From the NCBI RefSeq assembly GCF_900107975.1, contig NZ_FNVF01000001.1, forward strand, positions 873,237 through 937,236: a DNA stretch of 64,000 bases, in the 5' to 3' direction. The stretch comes from Paenibacillus sp. UNC499MF (GTDB lineage: Bacteria > Bacillota > Bacilli > Paenibacillales > NBRC-103111). Under the pieces are notes generated by a model. It did no database searches. It was given only the letters and a program-made list of their open reading frames with translations, and was not told where the DNA came from. The translations under genes and the position numbers were made by a program. Shown here piece by piece: positions 16,517 through 25,558 of the stretch (its first letter is position 1; each line of letters opens with the position of its first letter).

Positions 16517-17794
16517 GTGATAGCTGTGACAAGAGAGCATCAGGACCAACTCGGTTTTTATAACAATATAGAAGAAGCTGCGGCTCATATCATTGAGGTT
16601 GTCAGCGGCCTGCTTCAAGTGAATACCATTTTTGTCGCAACCAACGACGGACGGACCAATACGATTCTGAAGGCGTTCAACCGTCAGGAACAGCTCGTTA
16701 GAGAAGGCGACGAGCTCCCTTATGACATCAGCTACTGCAGCCTGGTAGGACGCAATACCGGTGAGCCGCTTGTTATTGCCGACACGGCGGTTAGTTCGCT
16801 TACTGCGGATCTGGAAGTAACCCGTGTGCTCGGAAGCCGTTCTTTTATCGGGCTGCCCATCATTTTGAAGAACGGGCATTTTTACGGTACGATCTGTATT
16901 CTCGATCATCCGTCTTATCCCGTTTCGGACACGGATCTCAAAACCCTGAGCGCGATGGCGGTCTTTCTGGCCCACGTGGTGGAGCTTGAGCATACGGTCA
17001 CGGAACTGCGGGAAGCCCAGCAGATCCTTCGGGAGTCGCATGCCGCTTCCGAGCAGTCATCCAAGATCAAGAGCAAGCTTCTTGCCATGATCGGCCAGGA
17101 GATCAAGACGCCGATGACCGGCATTATGGGCATGACGGACTTGATGCAGGATACGGAGCTGAGCGAGGAGCAGAAGAGCTACATGAGCATCATTGAAACG
17201 AGCAACAACTCTCTGCTCAATCTCGTAACGGACATTCTGGACTACAGCAAAATGGAATCGGGCGGCGTATCGGTAGAGGCGGAGCCGTTCGAGCTGCTCC
17301 CCGCCTTGGAAGAAGTCGTGAATCTGTACGGGATCAGGCATGCTGGCGGGCGGGCAGTCCGTCTCGACGCGGCTCCCGGACTTCCTGCGGTTGTCGTAGG
17401 CGATCCCGTGAAGATCCGGGATGTGCTGATCAAGCTGCTCGATCATGCTTCCAAAAACGCCCGTGCCGGCGATCTTACACTGGCGGCGGTCCAGATGGCG
17501 GATAGGGATCATCCCGATGTGCATCATATCCGTTTTGCCGTTAAAGCGCCGCTTATTACTCCCGATAAACTGGAATTTCTCATGGAAGGAGCCGGCTTCA
17601 AAGCCGACGCTTCGTCCGTTCCCGTCTATGAAACGAGTCTGGATCTGGCGATCAGCAAGAAGCTGGTCGATCTCATGGAAGGGCAGATCTGGACGGAGAG
17701 CGACAGGCAGAGAGAGACGGATTTGCTCTTCGCCCTTACGCTGAGCAAGTATGCCGAAGCAGCCGAAGCGGCGGCAGTTGAAAAACATAAATAA
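16517..17794 (+). CDS. GAF-histidine-kinase-like protein with degenerate catalytic core
   Basis: A 425-residue protein with an N-terminal GAF domain (about 15-160), a dimerisation helix pair (185-255) and a remnant ATPase region (270-410). It resembles hybrid sensor kinases, but the phospho-acceptor His is Gln194 (IGQEIKTP in place of the family's SHELRTP type). The N-box reads LLDHASKNA without the usual Asn, and no DxGxG box is visible. It should therefore lack normal autophosphorylation. A family of inactive scaffolds or decoys would fit, or a decaying gene, though the frame is fully open. The start (GTG 16517, or GTG 16526) has no clear ribosome binding site. Confidence 0.85.
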   Translation: MIAVTREHQDQLGFYNNIEEAAAHIIEVVSGLLQVNTIFVATNDGRTNTILKAFNRQEQLVREGDELPYDISYCSLVGRNTGEPLVIADTAVSSLTADLEVTRVLGSRSFIGLPIILKNGHFYGTICILDHPSYPVSDTDLKTLSAMAVFLAHVVELEHTVTELREAQQILRESHAASEQSSKIKSKLLAMIGQEIKTPMTGIMGMTDLMQDTELSEEQKSYMSIIETSNNSLLNLVTDILDYSKMESGGVSVEAEPFELLPALEEVVNLYGIRHAGGRAVRLDAAPGLPAVVVGDPVKIRDVLIKLLDHASKNARAGDLTLAAVQMADRDHPDVHHIRFAVKAPLITPDKLEFLMEGAGFKADASSVPVYETSLDLAISKKLVDLMEGQIWTESDRQRETDLLFALTLSKYAEAAEAAAVEKHK

Positions 17795-17836
17795 AAGATG
17801 ACAGAAGCGCCTCCGCGTTTCTGTCATCTTTTTTTC
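17794..17836 (+). terminator. Terminator after GAF pseudokinase gene
   Basis: AAAGATGACAGAA and TTCTGTCATCTTT arms around an 11-12-base loop, followed by a T run. Confidence 0.92.
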
Positions 17837-17923
17837 GTTTGGCGGTCATACTTGTCTTATGGAGAAGGAATCCGGAAAGAACGCGGCAATTGAAAAGCGG
17901 CATGGAGAGGAAGGAGGGAAGCC

Positions 17924-18868
17924 GTGAAAGCCGATCATGAATTCAAAACCATCCGGGCGTCGCTTCCGCAGTGGATAGAGGAAAGCTGCAAGCTGACTTC
18001 CCGGGGAAACGTGGCGTCTTATATTCCGGAGCTTGCAAAAGCCCCGGCTTCCGCCCTGGGCATTCACCTGCTGAACGGACAGGGGGAGCATTTGTCCGCG
18101 GGAGACTGCGGGCTGCCTTTTACGATGCAGAGTATTTCCAAAGTGTTTACGCTGATTCTCGCACTGATGGATAACGGGGAAGAAGCGGTCTTCTCGAAAG
18201 TCGGCAAAGAGCCGACGGGCGACGATTTCAACTCCATGCTGAAGCTGGAGCTTGTGGAGCCCGGCATTCCGTTCAATCCGCTGATCAACGCGGGAGCGAT
18301 TGCCGTGTCTTCGTTAATCAAAGGCGCCGGTCCCGAAGCGAAGTCGGCGAGAGTGCTGTCGTTTTTCCGGGAGCTCGCCGCTAACGGCAAGCTGGATTAC
18401 GACGAGGCGGTATACCGGTCGGAGAATGAAACCGGGCATATGAACCGTTCGCTCGCGTATTTTCTGAAAGAGAACGAGGTTCTCGACGGTGGTGTCGAGG
18501 AGGTTCTCGAGGTGTATTTCCGCCACTGCTCGATCCGGGTCACATGCGGCGATCTTTCGCGGATGGCTCTGATTCTCGCTTTCGACGGGTACGACCCGCT
18601 TACGGGTAAAACGCTCATTCCGCGGCGGTACGTTCAGATCGCGAAAACGTTTATGACCACCTGCGGAATGTACAACGCTTCCGGAGAATTTGCCATCAGC
18701 GTTGGGCTGCCGGCGAAAAGCGGCGTTTCCGGCGGCATCCTGACCCTCGTGCCGGGCCGGTACGGAATCGGTCTTATCGGGCCCTCGCTCAACCGCAAAG
18801 GCAACAGCGTCGCAGGCGTCGATCTGCTTGAGAAGCTGTCGGCAAGCTATGACTGGAGCTTGTTCTGA
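17924..18868 (+). CDS. glsA: Glutaminase
   Basis: Hydrolyses glutamine to glutamate and ammonia in the cytosol. The 314-residue protein belongs to the serine-dependent beta-lactamase-like glutaminases: the Ser70-x-x-Lys73 nucleophile pair is in MQSISKVFTL, NAGAIAVSSL is the signature segment, and SGEFA and GKSGVSGG-like motifs (AKSGVSGGI) occur near the C-terminus. GTG at 17924 has GAAGGAGGG upstream. It stands alone between a terminator and a convergent DUF1003 gene. Confidence 0.95.
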   Translation: MKADHEFKTIRASLPQWIEESCKLTSRGNVASYIPELAKAPASALGIHLLNGQGEHLSAGDCGLPFTMQSISKVFTLILALMDNGEEAVFSKVGKEPTGDDFNSMLKLELVEPGIPFNPLINAGAIAVSSLIKGAGPEAKSARVLSFFRELAANGKLDYDEAVYRSENETGHMNRSLAYFLKENEVLDGGVEEVLEVYFRHCSIRVTCGDLSRMALILAFDGYDPLTGKTLIPRRYVQIAKTFMTTCGMYNASGEFAISVGLPAKSGVSGGILTLVPGRYGIGLIGPSLNRKGNSVAGVDLLEKLSASYDWSLF

Positions 18869-18873
18869 ATGAA

Positions 18874-19437
18874 TTATTTCCGCCTTGCGCGTGCGGTTTT
18901 CGCCCGCCCGGGGCGGCTTTTGGCGCGGGAGCGTGCGGATAACCGGAGCTCGATCCGCTGGAGCTTCACTTCAAGTTCCTTTAAATTTTGCTGGATTTCC
19001 AGGTTCTCCTGTTCGGCTTTATAATTGATGGCGATGTCGAGCATTTGCTCCTGTTTATCTTTGGCGGCCTGGCGGTTTTGGCTTTTCTGAATCAGGGTCG
19101 ATTGGAACAGGGAAAGGATGGACAGGGCGAAGCTGAGAATAAACAACGAGTTTCTTTCGCTGTTGACGAGCATCCAGATCGTAATAATGACCGCCGAGGA
19201 TGTAACGAACCACCAGCTTCCTGCCAGGACGGCAACGTGATCGGCCAGACGGTCCCAGCGGTTCGTCTTTTTCTCCTGCTGCTCGTGCAGATGGGCCTTG
19301 ATCTTTCCCTGGTAGTCGCGGACCATATCGGTGACGCGCTCGACATCTCTTTTGTGCAGCTTCTGCCTCGGATATTTCTCCAGCTCCTTCAAAAGCCGTT
19401 CTTCGGAAGTTCTCTCCGTCTCGCTTTTATAACTCAT
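18874..19437 (-). CDS. DUF1003 family membrane protein
   Basis: A 187-residue protein with two transmembrane helices in the middle (WWFVTSSAVIITIWMLV and LFILSFALSILSLFQSTL), between a charged N-terminal helix and a long coiled-coil-like, very basic tail (ARSRAKSRPGRAKTARARRK). The family pattern is recognisable in LADHVAVLAGSW and KSQNRQAAKDK. The function of DUF1003 is not established. The stop lies 5 bases from the convergent glsA stop. The ATG has GGGAGG upstream. Confidence 0.88.
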   Translation of the reverse strand: MSYKSETERTSEERLLKELEKYPRQKLHKRDVERVTDMVRDYQGKIKAHLHEQQEKKTNRWDRLADHVAVLAGSWWFVTSSAVIITIWMLVNSERNSLFILSFALSILSLFQSTLIQKSQNRQAAKDKQEQMLDIAINYKAEQENLEIQQNLKELEVKLQRIELRLSARSRAKSRPGRAKTARARRK

Positions 19438-19641
19438 GGTGTCTGTTTCCTCCCGGTTTATAGCCTGTTTAAATTTACTGCGGAAATGTTAGCCAATTGG
19501 ACAGAATCGGGGTAAAATAGGGAATTACCCGGTATACTTCTTCTTTTAACTGGAAAAGTATAGGGGCATCATCGGAATGCGCCCCTTTGGACAGGGCAAA
19601 TTAAGCAGAAGATACCTACTAAACGACAAGGGAGAAGCCCA

Positions 19642-20856
19642 ATGCGCGCTATTGCGATGCTTCAAAATCCTAAGCAGCGGAAGCTGCTGTTCAGCGCCGG
19701 TTTAAGCTGGCTGTTCGATGCCATGGATGTCGGCATTATTTCATTTATCGTCGCGGCTTTAACGGTTCACTGGAAGCTCAGCGCGGGACAGGTCGGCATT
19801 CTGACCAGCATTAACTCGGTCGGGATGGCCTTCGGGGCGGCGATCGCGGGGTATTTGGCAGACCGTTACGGACGCAAATCCGTCCTGGTCTGGACCCTGC
19901 TCATTTTTTCGGCCGCCAGCGGCTTGTCCGCCCTGGCCGCGAGTTTTACCGTCCTCTGCATCCTGCGGTTTATCGCGGGTGTCGGACTGGGCGGAGAGCT
20001 GCCTGTCGCATCCACGCTCGTATCGGAGAGCATGCCCGTGCAGGACAGGGGAAGAGCCGTCGTGCTGCTCGAAAGCTTCTGGGCGGGAGGCTGGATTCTG
20101 GCGGCGCTCATCGCTTATTTCGTCATCCCGAAGTACGGCTGGCAGTCCGCCTTCGTCATCGGAGCCGTGCCTGCGCTCTACGCGCTGTATTTGAGGCGGG
20201 CGATTGAAGATCCTCCGCGGTTCAGAAAAGAACGGTCGGGCGAATCTTCGTTTACGGCCAAATTGAAATCCGTCTGGTCCCGCGATTACCGGCGGTCGAC
20301 CGTTATGCTGTGGGTATTGTGGTTTACTGTCGTGTTCTCGTATTACGGCATGTTCCTGTGGCTTCCGACGGTTATGGTGATGAAAGGTTTTACGCTGGTC
20401 AAAAGCTTTCAGTACGTGCTCATCATGACGCTCGCCCAGCTTCCGGGTTATTTTACGGCCGCCTATTTTATCGAGAAATTCGGCCGCAAATTCGTTCTCG
20501 TCACCTATCTGGTGCTGACCGCTTTCAGCGCCATATGGTTCGGCGGAGCTTCCACGGAAGGCATGCTGATCGCGGCGGGCATGTGCTTGTCTTTCTTTAA
20601 CCTCGGAGCCTGGGGCGGCCTGTACGCCTATACGCCCGAGCTGTATCCGACGGCGATCCGATCGACGGGGGCGGGTCTGGCCGCCTCGTTTGGCCGCATA
20701 GGCGGTATTGTCGCTCCGCTGCTGGTCGGGGTGCTCGTCGGATGGGGAATCGGCATTCAGGCGATTTTCATCCTCTTTTTCGTCATGATCCTGATCGGCG
20801 CGCTGGCCGTGCTGTTTTGGGGAGACGAGACCAAAGGCAGAGAGCTTTCTTCCTGA
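19642..20856 (+). CDS. niaP: MFS transporter, niacin permease (NiaP) type
   Basis: A 404-residue, 12-helix major facilitator. The loop 2-3 signature GYLADRYGRKSVLV is intact, as is GVGLGGELPVASTLVSE in helix 4-5. Overall it matches what I remember of B. subtilis YceI/NiaP (GLxWLFDAMDVGI start, FSYYGMFLWLP, SFFNLGAWGGLYAYTPELYP). It would import nicotinate or a similar aromatic acid by proton symport. Upstream are two inverted repeats, 19510-19530 (GGGTAA/TTACCC) and 19533-19562 (TATACTT/AAGTATA), that may regulate it. No NiaR box was recognised. Confidence 0.82.
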   Translation: MRAIAMLQNPKQRKLLFSAGLSWLFDAMDVGIISFIVAALTVHWKLSAGQVGILTSINSVGMAFGAAIAGYLADRYGRKSVLVWTLLIFSAASGLSALAASFTVLCILRFIAGVGLGGELPVASTLVSESMPVQDRGRAVVLLESFWAGGWILAALIAYFVIPKYGWQSAFVIGAVPALYALYLRRAIEDPPRFRKERSGESSFTAKLKSVWSRDYRRSTVMLWVLWFTVVFSYYGMFLWLPTVMVMKGFTLVKSFQYVLIMTLAQLPGYFTAAYFIEKFGRKFVLVTYLVLTAFSAIWFGGASTEGMLIAAGMCLSFFNLGAWGGLYAYTPELYPTAIRSTGAGLAASFGRIGGIVAPLLVGVLVGWGIGIQAIFILFFVMILIGALAVLFWGDETKGRELSS

Positions 20857-21031
20857 CCTGAGGCAAGGCGCAGTTTATGACAACGAATACCGAAACGAGC
20901 GGCGTTTGTAAAAAAAGCATATCCCGTCCGTGTGCCGGAAGTCGCCGGCAGACTACCGCAATGTTTCGCCGAGCAATGCGTGCTGTGAGCTTCGCGGATG
21001 CGGAAAGCAAACTGCGAAGGCGCAATGAATC

Positions 21032-21064
21032 AAGGATTGTCTCTACATGGGACAATCTTTTTTT
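21032..21064 (+). terminator. Terminator downstream of niaP
   Basis: GATTGTC and GACAATC arms with an outer AAG/CTT extension, followed by seven T residues; about 175 bases beyond the niaP stop. Confidence 0.8.
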
Positions 21065-21169
21065 GTCGGCGGATGAAAGTGCCCGATAGGCGGATAAGAC
21101 CGACTCGCCGAACGGCTGGACTCCGAACAGGAATACACCGGTGACTGGACTGTCATGATGCGGTACCGG

Positions 21170-21217
21170 CATGAAACTGACATGAAACCGTCATGAAACC
21201 GTCATGAAACCGACATG
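21170..21217 (+). promoter_or_regulatory. Array of 11-bp direct repeats before a GntR operon
   Basis: Units of the form ATGAAACCGTC are repeated four times with exact 11-base spacing: CATG begins at 21170, 21181, 21192, 21203 and 21214. One helical turn per unit places every copy on the same DNA face. This is the geometry of OmpR/PhoB-family binding sites (for example the Pho box). The GntR gene starts 160 bases downstream. Confidence 0.6.
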
Positions 21218-21379
21218 CGGTCCTTTCTTGTGATACTGTCATGCGATCTTTCATGCGATACCGTTATGAGATGCCGCAGTGTGCCCGAAATGATTCGCGG
21301 GAAGTGTTTTACAGATCGTAGTTTTTGTGCTATTTTAGATAAAAGACCAATCATCCTATGTTTGGAGGTATAAAAAGAC

Positions 21380-22072
21380 ATGCTGGAAAAACCGAAAAAA
21401 TTAACGCTGGTCGAGCAGGTTGCCGATCAGCTTCAGACTTTAATCGAATCCGGCCGCTGGCCTGTCGGAACGCGTATTCCTCCGGAGCCGGAGCTGTCGG
21501 AGACACTGGGCGTCAGCCGCAATACGATCCGCGAAGCCGTGCGGGCGATGGTTCATGCGGGGCTGCTGCAGACGAAGCAGGGGGACGGCACGTACGTGTG
21601 CTCGTCCAGTGTCCTCGGCGTCGTTCTGCAGAAGCGGGTCCGCCAGTCCACGCTGATCGAGACGCTGGAAGTGCGGCAGGCGCTGGAGCGCGAAGCGGCC
21701 AGGCTTGCGGCGGAGCGCAGGACGGACGAAGACGTCGCTTCCCTGAAGCATCATCTGGACGCGTGCACGGCGGCTGCGGAAGCCGGAGATATGGCCTCCT
21801 ATTCGGGCGCGGATATCCGGCTTCACCAGGCGGTCGTCACGGCGGCGCATAACGAGCTGTTTAGCGAACTGTACGCTCACATGACCGGAGCGCTGGATCT
21901 TTCCGTACGAAGTTTGACGGAGGTTGTCACGGAAGTCGATCTTCATCACCGCAGTCATGCCAGAATGATCGACGCCATTATCCGGCAGGATGTGGAAGAA
22001 GCCGCGGAGGCGGTGCACGAATATATCTCGCATTCCAGAAACGATTTGAAACGCTTGGAGGAACTTTCATGA
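21380..22072 (+). CDS. GntR-family (FadR/FCD) transcriptional regulator
   Basis: A 230-residue regulator. The winged helix-turn-helix is at residues 8-70 (RIPPEPELSETLGVSRNTIREAV, then GLLQTKQGDGTYV), followed by an all-helical FCD ligand domain with the metal-binding Asp/His pattern (DIRLHQAVVTAAHNELF; HRSHARMIDAI). TTTGGAGGTATAAAAAG precedes the ATG. It overlaps the CynX-type transporter gene by ATGA, so it most likely senses that transporter's substrate, perhaps a small carboxylate. Confidence 0.92.
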   Translation: MLEKPKKLTLVEQVADQLQTLIESGRWPVGTRIPPEPELSETLGVSRNTIREAVRAMVHAGLLQTKQGDGTYVCSSSVLGVVLQKRVRQSTLIETLEVRQALEREAARLAAERRTDEDVASLKHHLDACTAAAEAGDMASYSGADIRLHQAVVTAAHNELFSELYAHMTGALDLSVRSLTEVVTEVDLHHRSHARMIDAIIRQDVEEAAEAVHEYISHSRNDLKRLEELS

Positions 22073-23340
22073 ACACTAGAAATATGACACCATCGGAAGA
22101 CCTGCCGCTTGCGGGACAGGATCAAGCTGCGGCGAGAACGGCCGGCTGGCTGCTGATCGTCGGCATTTTATTTATCGGAGCCGTACTGAGAGCTCCGCTC
22201 ACATCCGTCGGACCTTTGATCGGCACCATTAAAGGAGAGCTCGGCATCTCCAACACGCTGGCGGGCACGCTGACGACACTGCCTTTGCTCATGTTTGCCG
22301 TTATTTCCCCGTTCGCCCCGAAATGGGCCAAGAAGTACGGGATCGAAACGGTATTGCTTGTCGCCGCAACCGTGCTGACCGCCGGAATTATACTCCGGTC
22401 GGCATCGGGAGCGGGAACGCTTTTTCTGGGAACCGCCCTGCTGGGGGTGGCCATTGCCCTGTGCAACGTGCTGCTTCCCAGTCTGATCAAGCGGGATTTT
22501 CCCGCCCGGATCGGTCTGATGACCGGCGTATACTCCGTGTCGATGAACTTGAGCGGCGCGGCGGCATCGGGCGTCAGCGTACCGGCGGCAAGCAGCCTGG
22601 GTCTCGGCTGGAAAGGCTCGCTGGGAATCTGGGCCGCGCTGAGTATGCTGGCTCTGCTGTTTTGGGTGCCGCAGGTGACAGGCGTCCGCAAAGCGCGCCG
22701 GGTGGCCCGGATATCCGCCATTTCGGCGAATAATTCCGGCGATAAAACCACTTCCGTCTGGAAATCGCCACTAGCCTGGAAAGTCACCCTGTTCATGGGA
22801 CTTCAGTCGACGTTTTTCTACGCATTTATCGCCTGGCTGCCGGCAGTCCTGAACACCAGAGGATTGTCCGCGGGGTATGCGGGATGGATGCTTTCCCTTA
22901 TGCAGCTCGCGCTTCTGCCCATTTCGTTTGTGGTACCCGTCCTGGCGGCGAAAATGGCTAATCAGCGCTTCCTGGTCACCCTTACGTCCGCGCTGTTTCT
23001 GGCCGGAATTCTCGGACTGCTGCTGGGAAGCACGGCTCTTGTGCCGCTGTGGATTATGTTGACGGGGATAGCCGGAGGCTGCGCGTTCAGTCTGGCGATG
23101 ATGTTCTTCAGCCTGCGCACGCGAAGCGCCCAGCAGTCCGCCGAACTGTCCGGCATGGCCCAATCGTTCGGTTACCTGCTGGCGGCGGCCGGCCCGATTT
23201 TGTTCGGTTTTCTGCACGATACGACAGGCGGGTGGACGACTCCGCTTCTCCTGCTTGCCGCAATCGCCGTTCTGCTCTTTATCGTCGGGCAGGGTGCCGC
23301 GGCTAACCGGTTCATCGGAGAAGAACACGGAACGAAATAA
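22069..23340 (+). CDS. MFS transporter, CynX/NimT family
   Basis: A 423-residue, 12-helix transporter of the cyanate/2-nitroimidazole exporter-importer family. The N-terminal helix RAPLTSVGPLIGTIKGELGIS is typical of that family, as is the helix 4-5 stretch ALCNVLLPSLIKRDFPARIG. It resembles B. subtilis YycB, which also sits beside a FadR-type gene. Translation is coupled to the regulator. The substrate is unknown. Confidence 0.88.
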   Translation: MNTRNMTPSEDLPLAGQDQAAARTAGWLLIVGILFIGAVLRAPLTSVGPLIGTIKGELGISNTLAGTLTTLPLLMFAVISPFAPKWAKKYGIETVLLVAATVLTAGIILRSASGAGTLFLGTALLGVAIALCNVLLPSLIKRDFPARIGLMTGVYSVSMNLSGAAASGVSVPAASSLGLGWKGSLGIWAALSMLALLFWVPQVTGVRKARRVARISAISANNSGDKTTSVWKSPLAWKVTLFMGLQSTFFYAFIAWLPAVLNTRGLSAGYAGWMLSLMQLALLPISFVVPVLAAKMANQRFLVTLTSALFLAGILGLLLGSTALVPLWIMLTGIAGGCAFSLAMMFFSLRTRSAQQSAELSGMAQSFGYLLAAAGPILFGFLHDTTGGWTTPLLLLAAIAVLLFIVGQGAAANRFIGEEHGTK

Positions 23341-23438
23341 AAGCTTAACGCTGCACGCGTTCACGAGACACGGAAGAAATCCGGCGTTCATCTGTGGTAA
23401 GATAAGGAGCATGAACCCGGTAAATGGAGTGAAGCTTT

Positions 23439-24023
23439 TTGACGAAAAAACAAATCAAGCTCATACTTGCTTTCGGACTGTTCATTGTCCTGATGTTCGC
23501 GTTGAAAAACGCGGGAACTTTTCTCGTCTATACGGAAGAGCCGGTTAAATCCGATGTGATTCTCGTGCTTTCGGGAGACAGGGGAGATAGGACAGAGAAG
23601 GGAGCCGAGCTGTACAAAAACGGAGTCGCCCCTTTTCTTATGTTCTCGGGGGGTGAAGTGTACCGGAACAGCAAAATGGCCGGCCTCATGAAAGATCACG
23701 CCATGGAACTCGGAGTCCCCGAACAAGCGATCGTCCTCGAAGACCGGGCGGACAGCACCTATGAAAATGCCGTTTTTTCCAAAAAAGTCATCGGGCAGCA
23801 CGGGTTTAAATCCGTGACCGTCGTTTCTTCGGACTTTCACATGAGAAGGGTCAAGCTTCTTTTCGACCGGGTCTTCAAAGATTCAGGCATCCAGCTTCAT
23901 TACGTGGCCGCTCCTGACAAAAATTTTACTCCCCTGAAATGGTGGGGCAACAATAAAAGTCTGATGGTTACGTTTACGGAATATCTTAAGCTAACCGGTT
24001 ATTTTTTCGGTAAAAATTCATAA
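23439..24023 (+). CDS. DUF218/YdcF-SanA family membrane-anchored protein
   Basis: A 194-residue protein with a single N-terminal membrane anchor (IKLILAFGLFIVLMFAL) and an extracellular DUF218 domain: SDVILVLSGDRGDR, GVAPFLMFSGG, EDRADSTYENAVFSKKV and VSSDFHMRRVKLLFDRVF. Family members are linked to envelope integrity and peptidoglycan or lipid-carrier metabolism, but the reaction is not known. The start is TTG (23439), with GGAG 11 bases upstream. Confidence 0.87.
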   Translation: MTKKQIKLILAFGLFIVLMFALKNAGTFLVYTEEPVKSDVILVLSGDRGDRTEKGAELYKNGVAPFLMFSGGEVYRNSKMAGLMKDHAMELGVPEQAIVLEDRADSTYENAVFSKKVIGQHGFKSVTVVSSDFHMRRVKLLFDRVFKDSGIQLHYVAAPDKNFTPLKWWGNNKSLMVTFTEYLKLTGYFFGKNS

Positions 24024-24029
24024 GTTCGC

Positions 24030-24057
24030 AAGCCGCGCTTTATGCGGCTTTTTTTAT
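24030..24057 (+). terminator. Terminator after DUF218 gene
   Basis: AAGCCGC-gctttat-GCGGCTT followed by a T tract. Confidence 0.92.
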
Positions 24058-24403
24058 TTGGCGCAAAAAAGGCGGCCGGAACGAGAGGCTGACGGGTACA
24101 CATCCTTTCGGATACGCGGCCGTGCAAAAGCGGTCAAATCTCCGTCCGCACCGCGGCACCATTCCGATGACAAAGTACATGGGCTTTGAGGGCGCAGTGC
24201 TTGTGTCCATGCCGATGGCGGACCGCATGCTGCTCTCATGCAGCGGTGCAGCCGTGTATCCTGCCTGAACGGAGTGCCTGTACTAAGCTACCTCCGCTGT
24301 GAATACAAATAAACAGAGGGGCCGGTCGAATGCGGAACCGGCCTGCCGTATTGCTGTTTTCGGCCGATCAGGCCTATTCATAGACGAGGAGATGAACCTG
24401 TAG
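24058..24403. other. Intergenic region before the type III PKS operon
   Basis: These 346 bases hold no gene I can support. Short open frames exist on both strands at 24050-24240, without ribosome binding sites. An imperfect stem GCCGGT...ACCGGC lies at 24320-24341. The promoter of the PKS operon should be here but is not obvious. Confidence 0.5.
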
Positions 24404-25558
24404 ATGAATCAGAACAAGACGACTCCCGCAACCGCAATTCTTGGGATAGGCACGGCAGTCCCGGCCCACCGGCTGGAACAATCGGAAGTGGTTCTCCGTT
24501 TGGCTCAGGCATTGGAACGTTATCCCGATTCCGCGCGCTGGGCCAAAAGGTTGTTCAAGCAGTGCGGCGTGCAAACCCGGTACACCTGCGAGCCCGGCCT
24601 CCTGGAGCCTGTCTCTTCCTGCCGCTATTTGCCGGATACGGAGCCGGGCCTTATCCCGACGACTGCCGAACGGATGGCGGTTTATAAAAAGGAATCGCTG
24701 CCGCTGGCGCATCAAGCGGCCGGACAAGCTTTGGCGGACAGCGGTCTCCGCGTTTCGGACATCACGCATCTGATTACCGTAAGCTGCACGGGGCAGTTCC
24801 TGCCGGGGCTGGATGCCGTGCTCGTAAGAGAACTGGGCTTATCTCCGGAAGTTTCCCGCATCCCGCTTCAATTTATCGGATGCGCGGCCGGCCTGCGTGC
24901 CGTATGCCTCGCCCGTGAAATTGCCGATTCCGCTCCGCAGGCGAACGTGCTGATCGTGAGCGTCGAACTGTGCACGCTGCATATACAGCCCTCGGGCAGC
25001 AAAGAAGCTCTTTTCGGCGCGTCTTTTTTCGGAGATGGGGCCTCCGCCTGCGTTATCGGCCGCACGGGACAATCGCGGCACGGAATATTCGGGCTCGGTG
25101 AACACCGGTCCGTCCTTATTCCGGAAGCGGCGGAGGAGATGACCTGGGAAGTGGGCAACTTCGGTTTCGATTTATACTTGTCGCCCCATATACCCAAGCT
25201 CATCACAAACCGCATTCCGCCGGAAGTCGGTAAACTGCTTGGCGGGGAACGTCTGCCCGAGCTGTGGGCGATACATCCCGGAGGCAAAGGGATCGTGGAT
25301 GCGGTCCAGCAGGTATATGGCCTGACGGAGGAACAGACAGCGCCCAGCAGACAAGTGCTGCGGGATTTCGGCAACCTTTCTTCCGCTACGATTTTTTTCG
25401 TCCTGCAGCAGATGCGTACGGAGCTTCGGACAGCGGGAGCGGATACCGCCGATGGAATCGCTCTGGCTTTCGGTCCCGGAATAACGGCCGAGCTTATCCG
25501 CTTCACCTACATGCCGGTAGGCGCGGCGGAGGAGAAAACAGCGCATGCCGCCGTTTGA
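24404..25558 (+). CDS. Type III polyketide synthase (chalcone-synthase family)
   Basis: A 384-residue homodimeric type III PKS. All three catalytic residues are present: Cys160 (FIGCAAGLRA), His291 (WAIHPGGKGI) and Asn324 (FGNLSSATI). Bacterial members extend an acyl-CoA starter with malonyl-CoA units and cyclise to alkylpyrones, alkylresorcinols or tetrahydroxynaphthalene. It is followed by a methyltransferase gene overlapping by 14 bases, then a flavin oxidoreductase and an MMPL exporter. That resembles B. subtilis bpsAB with added tailoring and export. The ribosome binding site is weak (GGAG 13 bases before the ATG). Confidence 0.95.
   Translation: MNQNKTTPATAILGIGTAVPAHRLEQSEVVLRLAQALERYPDSARWAKRLFKQCGVQTRYTCEPGLLEPVSSCRYLPDTEPGLIPTTAERMAVYKKESLPLAHQAAGQALADSGLRVSDITHLITVSCTGQFLPGLDAVLVRELGLSPEVSRIPLQFIGCAAGLRAVCLAREIADSAPQANVLIVSVELCTLHIQPSGSKEALFGASFFGDGASACVIGRTGQSRHGIFGLGEHRSVLIPEAAEEMTWEVGNFGFDLYLSPHIPKLITNRIPPEVGKLLGGERLPELWAIHPGGKGIVDAVQQVYGLTEEQTAPSRQVLRDFGNLSSATIFFVLQQMRTELRTAGADTADGIALAFGPGITAELIRFTYMPVGAAEEKTAHAAV

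Larger units (their letters stand above)
20857..21379. other. Intergenic region with terminator and phased repeat
   Basis: These 523 bases hold no convincing gene. Features seen are the terminator at 21032-21064, a series of helically phased CATG repeats at 21170-21217 with two further copies at 21240 and 21252, and a GGAGGT ribosome binding site for the GntR gene. A 70-codon open frame at 20877-21089 has no ribosome binding site and runs into the terminator. Confidence 0.7.

Noticed and set aside
20877-21089. 70-codon open frame after niaP
   Set aside because: No ribosome binding site and it contains the terminator hairpin.
24054-24239. Short open frames before the PKS operon
   Set aside because: Open on both strands in GC-rich sequence, no ribosome binding site and no recognisable domain; a gene remnant cannot be excluded.
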